Positions 56,133 through 62,135 of a stretch of 62,135 nucleotides of DNA are shown here, piece by piece; position 1 is the first letter of the stretch, and each line of letters opens with the position of its first letter. The DNA lies in the NCBI RefSeq assembly GCF_007785815.1, contig NZ_VNIM01000012.1, positions 1 through 62,135 on the forward strand, read 5' to 3'. Made by a program: the position numbers and the translations under genes. Under the pieces are notes generated by a model that was not told the origin of the DNA, ran no database searches, and saw only the letters and a program-made list of their open reading frames with translations. The stretch comes from Alterirhizorhabdus solaris (GTDB lineage: Bacteria > Pseudomonadota > Alphaproteobacteria > Sphingomonadales > Sphingomonadaceae).

Positions 56133-58658
56133 TCAGCGCGAGCCGAAGGCGTAGCGCAGGGTCGCGCCGATCTCGCGCGGGCGGTTGGTGCGGACCTGGT
56201 CGTAGCCATCCCCGGCCGCATAGAGCTGGTAGATCGTGTTGCTGACGTTCAGGCGCGTCAGCTCGACATTCTTGTCGAACACGTTCTTGGCATAGACGCC
56301 CAGATCCCAGCCGGCGCGATTGCCGGTGATGCCCGCGAACAGGTCGACGATCGTATAGGCACGCGTCTTCCTGTAGACGGCGACGCCTCCTGCGTTCTGG
56401 CTGCCGAAGTTGCCGAAGTTCGGGTTCTTGTTGCGGTAGTTGGCATTGAACCGGACATAGGCGGCGACGAGATCGGTGATCGGCAGGTCATAGCTGCCGT
56501 TGAGCGTGGCCTGGAATGGCGACTGGGTGTTGAGCACCTGCCCCTTCGGCGACGCGCACAGGTCGATCGGATTGGCCGCCGTCACCGGCCGGGCGGTATC
56601 GTTGCAGGGCACCTGCCCGCCGCGCGACTTGATCTTCGAGTAGCTGAGGTTGGCGGTAAGCGACAGGTTGTCGATCGGCTCCGCGGCGATCTCCACCTCC
56701 GCGCCCCGCACACGTGCGTCGATGTTGCTGTAGAAGGCGAGGCTGGTCAGCGCGGCCGACCGGCTGATCGTGTTGAAGTAGTTGATCCCCTCGAAGGTGG
56801 TCAGCTGGTTCTTGTAATCGAGCTGGAAGGCGGACGCATTGATCCGAAGCCGCCGGCCGATGCTGGACTTCACCCCGATCTCATAGGATTTCGCCGTTTC
56901 CGGCCGGGGCGTGATGAGGTTGTCCGGCAGGCCGGGATTGTTGACGGCGGGCAGGCCGGTGCGGAACGAGCTTCCGGTGGTGGCATAGACCAGCAGGTCG
57001 TCGGTGAAGCGGTGAGACAGCGAGAAATTGTAGATCGGCTTGCTGTACTTGTCGTTGTTGCTCTGGCTCGAATTGCCGCTTCCGGCCGGGATCTGCGCAT
57101 CGCAGAAGCCGGGATAGACGCTGTTGACGAGACCCGTCACGAACACGCCGGGGATGCCGGCACAGGGCAGCCCGCCCAGCGCCGCCAACGGCGTCGCGAT
57201 CGCGCGCGTGGCCGCCGTCGTGATGTCGAGCCCGAGCGGCACGCGATCCCGCAGGATCGCCAGCCCGCCGGTCAGCTCCGTCGCATCGTCCAGATGGAAG
57301 CGGACGTTGCCGTAGAACGAGTCGAAGACCTGGCCCAGACGGATATTGGTCGAGCTTTGCAGCACGTAGCGGCTGTCCGGCGTGGTGACGGTGCCAGGCG
57401 CGGCGGTCGGCGGGCCGAAGGCGCCGCCCAGCGTGCCGGGCAGGTAATAGACCGGCACGTCGAAGCGGGTGATGCCGCTGCTCCGCTTGGAGAACCAGCC
57501 GATGTCGTAGTCGAACGGGCGATCCGGGTCGGGAAGCGAGGAGATGCGGATCTCGTGCGTGCGGAACTTGGGCGTGCCGGGGATCGTGAGGACGGAATAG
57601 GCCTCGAATCCGGGCAGGCTGTTGACCTGATCGAGCGAGCTCAGCACCGTGCCGCTGCGATTGATCTGGCGGCCGTAATTGTAGCTCAGGTTATGGCCGA
57701 GGACTTCCCAGTTCGCGTTGATCGTGGCCAGATCGACATGCTGCGGGCGGATGATCGGCTGATCCTGCACCGAGGCGCGGTCGTCGAGGGTGAGGGCCGG
57801 CCCGTTGAAATTGGCGGGGATCGCCGCGACCAACCCGCCGAGGCGCGCCGGCGCGCCCGGGCTGCCGGTGCCGACGACCTGGAAATATTCGCGGTCGAGG
57901 GTCTTGCGGCGCTGGTACATGCCCTGGATCGACAGCGTGTCGGTCGGCTTGAACAGCACCGTGGCCCGGTACGTGCGATCCCTGAAGAACGGATCGATGC
58001 GGCTGTTGACGCTGCGCACCCGGTTGCCGTTGCTCTCCTCGATATTGGCGGCGAGGCGGATCGCCAGCACGTCCTTGATGATCGGGGCGTTGATCGCGCC
58101 CTGCAGATCGAAGTGATCGCCCGAGCCGTACAGGCCCTGCACATAGCCGCCGAACTCGGTCAGGTCGGGCTTGCGCGTCGCGATGGTCACCGCGCCGGAG
58201 ATGGAGGGGGCGCCGCGCGTGGTGCCCTGCGGCCCGCGCAGCACCTCGATCTGGCCCACGTCGAACAGCGAGACGATGGTGTTGCCGGGATCGAAAGGAA
58301 CCTCGTTGAAATAGATCGGGGTGGCCGGCGTGCCCGAACCCGGCTGCCAGGTGACGCCGCGCAGCGTGACGGCGGTGCTGGAGCCGGCATTCACGAGGGT
58401 CAGGCCCGGCGCCAGCTTGGAGACTTCCTCGACCGAGGTGATCGCCAGCTTCTGCAGGCTGTCGCCCGTCACCACCTGCACGCTGACCGGGACATTCTGG
58501 AGGCTCTCGGCGCCACGCCGGGCGGTGACGACGATGTCCTCGATGGACGACGTCGTCGCGGCCTGCTGCGGCGCCTCCTGCGCATGGGCACCGGCGGGAA
58601 CGAGGCCGGCCAGCGCGGTGGTCAGCAGGAGCGGGCGAAACCCGATCTTCCGGTACAT
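56133..58658 (-). CDS. TonB-dependent receptor under likely TetR control
   Basis: The 841-residue receptor has a signal peptide (residues 1-26, ending AHA-Q), a TonB box and plug (SIEDIVVTARRGAESLQNVP), the plug signature IEVLRGPQGTTRGAPSISGA, and a barrel ending YAFGSR, an atypical last residue (Arg rather than aromatic). The SLQNVPVSVQV form places it with the sphingomonad group for non-iron substrates. Its promoter region holds GTCTAC-AGGC-GTAGAC 43 bp before the ATG, nearly the same element as before the BVMO gene. It probably imports the compound degraded by the adjacent enzymes. Confidence 0.93.
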   Translation of the reverse strand: MYRKIGFRPLLLTTALAGLVPAGAHAQEAPQQAATTSSIEDIVVTARRGAESLQNVPVSVQVVTGDSLQKLAITSVEEVSKLAPGLTLVNAGSSTAVTLRGVTWQPGSGTPATPIYFNEVPFDPGNTIVSLFDVGQIEVLRGPQGTTRGAPSISGAVTIATRKPDLTEFGGYVQGLYGSGDHFDLQGAINAPIIKDVLAIRLAANIEESNGNRVRSVNSRIDPFFRDRTYRATVLFKPTDTLSIQGMYQRRKTLDREYFQVVGTGSPGAPARLGGLVAAIPANFNGPALTLDDRASVQDQPIIRPQHVDLATINANWEVLGHNLSYNYGRQINRSGTVLSSLDQVNSLPGFEAYSVLTIPGTPKFRTHEIRISSLPDPDRPFDYDIGWFSKRSSGITRFDVPVYYLPGTLGGAFGPPTAAPGTVTTPDSRYVLQSSTNIRLGQVFDSFYGNVRFHLDDATELTGGLAILRDRVPLGLDITTAATRAIATPLAALGGLPCAGIPGVFVTGLVNSVYPGFCDAQIPAGSGNSSQSNNDKYSKPIYNFSLSHRFTDDLLVYATTGSSFRTGLPAVNNPGLPDNLITPRPETAKSYEIGVKSSIGRRLRINASAFQLDYKNQLTTFEGINYFNTISRSAALTSLAFYSNIDARVRGAEVEIAAEPIDNLSLTANLSYSKIKSRGGQVPCNDTARPVTAANPIDLCASPKGQVLNTQSPFQATLNGSYDLPITDLVAAYVRFNANYRNKNPNFGNFGSQNAGGVAVYRKTRAYTIVDLFAGITGNRAGWDLGVYAKNVFDKNVELTRLNVSNTIYQLYAAGDGYDQVRTNRPREIGATLRYAFGSR

Positions 58659-58701
58659 GTAACTCTCCCCTCCAATGCGCCATCTCTGCGGCGCCCTGAT
58701 G

Positions 58702-58717
58702 GTCTACAGGCGTAGAC
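58702..58717 (-). promoter_or_regulatory. Inverted repeat GTCTAC-N4-GTAGAC, candidate TetR operator
   Basis: The site GTCTACAGGCGTAGAC is a perfect 6-bp inverted repeat with a 4-bp spacer, 43 bp upstream of the receptor ATG. It agrees at 14 of 16 positions with the element at 59513-59528 before the BVMO. The TetR gene lies between the two. Confidence 0.65.
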
Positions 58718-58898
58718 ACGCCTGTCGGGAAGTCAATCCTGAAATCACGGATGCACGGGACGAGCATAGCCGCGTCCTCGCCACAGTCTCTCGTCCGTCG
58801 GATGCGACGCGGATCTTCCCCGGCCGGCGATCGACTGTCGAAGACCGGACGTGACGGGCCACCGCAACCTGTTCGGGGCGGCCGGGCAGGCGCCGGCC

Positions 58899-59471
58899 CT
58901 AGCCGTCGACGATCGCCTGGATGGTATCCGCCAGCCATTGCCGCGTCCCTTGCAGGTCGGCCCCCGCCAGGGCGGGCAGCGGCAGCACCTGGCGCCCCGT
59001 CATATAGGCCATCCACAGGAAATTGATCTGCGCCGCGCGCGCCAGCGCGGTGTCCCCGCCGCCAAGCCACTGCGCCAGCGGCAGGGTGATATGATCGTGC
59101 ATCAGGCTGCTGCACAGGATGCGCGCCTGCGGATCGGCGGTGGCCAGCACCATCATGGCGAGCGCGCTCGGCATCTCCTCGCCGATCATCAACAGCGCGA
59201 CCGCGCGCTGGCCGAACGTCGCCCGGTCCCCCGTGATGAACGGCTCGATCAGCAGGAAATCCTCGACGGCGGCGCGAAACAGGCCTTCCTTCGATCCGAA
59301 ATAGCGCCGGATCAGGGTGAAGTCCGCTCCCGCCTCGGCCGCGACCTGCCGCACCCCCGTGGTGGTGTAGCCCTTCTGCGCGAACAGCTTCTGGGCGGCG
59401 CGCAGGATGTTCTCGCGGGTGCGCGCCGCGTCGCGCGTGCCGCCCTCCGGCGGGGATATCGTCGTCGTCAT
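58899..59471 (-). CDS. TetR/AcrR-family repressor
   Basis: The 190-residue regulator has the N-terminal helix-turn-helix (TRENILRAAQKLFAQKGYTT and VRQVAAEAGADFTLIRRYFG, residues about 18-61). A helical ligand-binding domain ends WLADTIQAIVDG. It is divergent from the BVMO gene and followed downstream by the receptor gene on the same strand, after 240 bp. Inverted repeats before the BVMO and the receptor are probable binding sites, with release by a pathway substrate. An 18-bp near-palindrome begins 1 nt upstream of its own start codon. Confidence 0.93.
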   Translation of the reverse strand: MTTTISPPEGGTRDAARTRENILRAAQKLFAQKGYTTTGVRQVAAEAGADFTLIRRYFGSKEGLFRAAVEDFLLIEPFITGDRATFGQRAVALLMIGEEMPSALAMMVLATADPQARILCSSLMHDHITLPLAQWLGGGDTALARAAQINFLWMAYMTGRQVLPLPALAGADLQGTRQWLADTIQAIVDG

Positions 59472-59472
59472 G

Positions 59473-59490
59473 GCTCTTTACGTAGAGAGC
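59473..59490. promoter_or_regulatory. 18-bp near-palindrome at the TetR gene start
   Basis: GCTCTTTACGTAGAGAGC reads the same on both strands apart from one pair of positions. It begins 1 nt upstream of the TetR start codon. It contains CGTAGA, as do the two GTAGAC operators, and may serve autoregulation. Confidence 0.45.
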
Positions 59491-59512
59491 GGTGGCTGCT
59501 AGGTCCAGTATT

Positions 59513-59528
59513 GTCCACAAGCGTAGAC
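59513..59528 (+). promoter_or_regulatory. GTCCAC-N4-GTAGAC element before the BVMO gene, candidate TetR operator
   Basis: GTCCACAAGCGTAGAC differs at two positions from GTCTACAGGCGTAGAC at 58702-58717. It ends 17 nt before the GTG start of the BVMO gene, just before the AGGAGAG ribosome site, so a bound repressor would block transcription or initiation. Confidence 0.65.
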
Positions 59529-59545
59529 ATAATAGGAGAGAGCGG

Positions 59546-61345
<1,800 letters not shown>

Positions 61346-61346
61346 G

Positions 61347-62105
61347 ATGACCACCGGGGAGTTCGACGGGAAGGTGGTGGTCGTCACCGGGGCGGCATCG
61401 GGGCTGGGCCGGGCCACGGCGCTCGCCTTCGCCGCCGCCGGCGCGCGGCTGGCGCTGGCGGACATCGACGAGGCGGGGCTGGCGGCGACGGCCGCCACCG
61501 TGACCGGCCCGGGCGGCGAGGCGGTGCCCATCGTCACCGACATCGCCGACGCCGACAGCTGCGCGAGCCTGATCTCGCAGGCCCATGCGCGGTTCGGCCG
61601 GATCGACGCGCTCTGCAACGTCGCCGGCGCGTTCCGTTTCGACCATGCCGCCAGCATCACGCCGGATGTGTGGGACCGGATCTTCGCGGTGAACGTACGC
61701 GGTCCGTTCTTTCTCTGCCAGGCGGCGCTGCCGCACCTGACCGAAAGCAGCGGCGCCATCGTCAATGTCGCGTCGGCCTCGGCGTTCCTGGGGCACGCCT
61801 TCCTGACCCATTATGCGGCCAGCAAGGCGGCGCTGGTGAACCTCACCAAGTCGCTGGCGATGGAGTATATGCACGCCCCGGTCCGCATCAACGCGATCGC
61901 CCCGGGCGGGATCAACACGGCGATGACGGCGACGCCCTCGGTTCCGGAAGGCATCGATTTCCAGCTGCTCGCCCGGTACAGCCCGCTGCGTGGCTCCGCC
62001 GAGCCTGAGGATTTGACCGACCTCATTCTGATGCTGGCCGGGCCGCGCGGCAAGCCCTTCCACGGCGCCTGCCTGAACGTCGACCGGGGCATCACCGCCG
62101 GCTGA
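61347..62105 (+). CDS. SDR-family dehydrogenase coupled to the BVMO
   Basis: The 252-residue enzyme has VTGAASGLGRATALAF near residue 14, NVAGAFRF, a NVASASAF Ser motif, and intact YAASK (Tyr and Lys). The C-terminal end has NVDRGITAG as in classical SDRs. It likely oxidises an alcohol to the ketone that the BVMO uses, or reduces the reverse. The ATG is 1 nt after the BVMO stop, so both are translated from one message. The window ends 30 nt later, so further operon genes may follow. Confidence 0.93.
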   Translation: MTTGEFDGKVVVVTGAASGLGRATALAFAAAGARLALADIDEAGLAATAATVTGPGGEAVPIVTDIADADSCASLISQAHARFGRIDALCNVAGAFRFDHAASITPDVWDRIFAVNVRGPFFLCQAALPHLTESSGAIVNVASASAFLGHAFLTHYAASKAALVNLTKSLAMEYMHAPVRINAIAPGGINTAMTATPSVPEGIDFQLLARYSPLRGSAEPEDLTDLILMLAGPRGKPFHGACLNVDRGITAG

Positions 62106-62135
62106 CCATTGTACCGGCCGATCGCCCCGGGCGGG

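Noticed and set aside
53724-58715. A 1663-codon open frame on the plus strand
   Set aside because: It is antisense to the SDR, amidohydrolase and receptor genes, is rich in Arg, Ala, Gly and His with no domain, and arises from GC-rich codon bias on the other strand.

Overview
The window looks like chromosomal DNA of a high-GC alphaproteobacterium, most probably a sphingomonad (inference). The grounds are the GC-rich codon use, three intact TonB-dependent receptors, a putative-porin-led kdp operon, a degradative monooxygenase/dehydrogenase gene set and the style of the mobile-element relics. No rRNA, tRNA or CRISPR array was seen.

Left end (1-6.6 kb): the tail of a CsgG/HfaB-type secretion channel, then two curlin-repeat proteins (one unusually large) separated by a strong hairpin and a C10(AC)4 tract. 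Facing them is a metal-uptake set on the minus strand: a DUF2946-like His/Met-rich protein, a TonB siderophore-type receptor and a PepSY membrane protein.

6.7-12.1 kb: an NAD salvage locus. Nicotinamidase is divergent from nrtR, an SPFH protein, an atypical NAD-kinase-like protein and nicotinate phosphoribosyltransferase, with a palindrome in the shared promoter. Two small genes follow, one HNH-like.

12.1-21.7 kb: a potassium locus: putative porin, a 27-residue membrane peptide, kdpF, kdpA, kdpB, kdpC, kdpD, kdpE. A 9-bp tandem repeat one helical turn apart lies upstream. A decayed TonB receptor and the cstA/ybdD pair follow.

24.8-34.2 kb: an accessory island. It holds IS3 and IS5 transposase relics, a GH16 glycoside hydrolase, two serine-recombinase relics, a MobA/MobL relaxase, about 2.3 kb of gene-poor decayed DNA, and an orphan adenine-methylase-like gene overlapping a small gene.

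34.3-62.1 kb: a large catabolic region. It encodes two luciferase-like flavin oxidoreductases, three SDRs plus one SDR relic, an MFS carrier, P450, VOC protein, tyrosine phosphatase, two TonB receptors, two alpha/beta hydrolases, an OprB-like porin, a molybdopterin oxidoreductase, an acyl-CoA synthetase, an N-acyl-D-amino-acid deacylase-type amidohydrolase, a TetR regulator and a Baeyer-Villiger monooxygenase. A shared 16-bp inverted repeat in front of the receptor at 56133-58658 and of the monooxygenase links them to the TetR gene between them. The gene content suggests uptake, oxidation, ester/lactone cleavage and CoA activation of a hydrophobic cyclic compound; the substrate cannot be read from the sequence.
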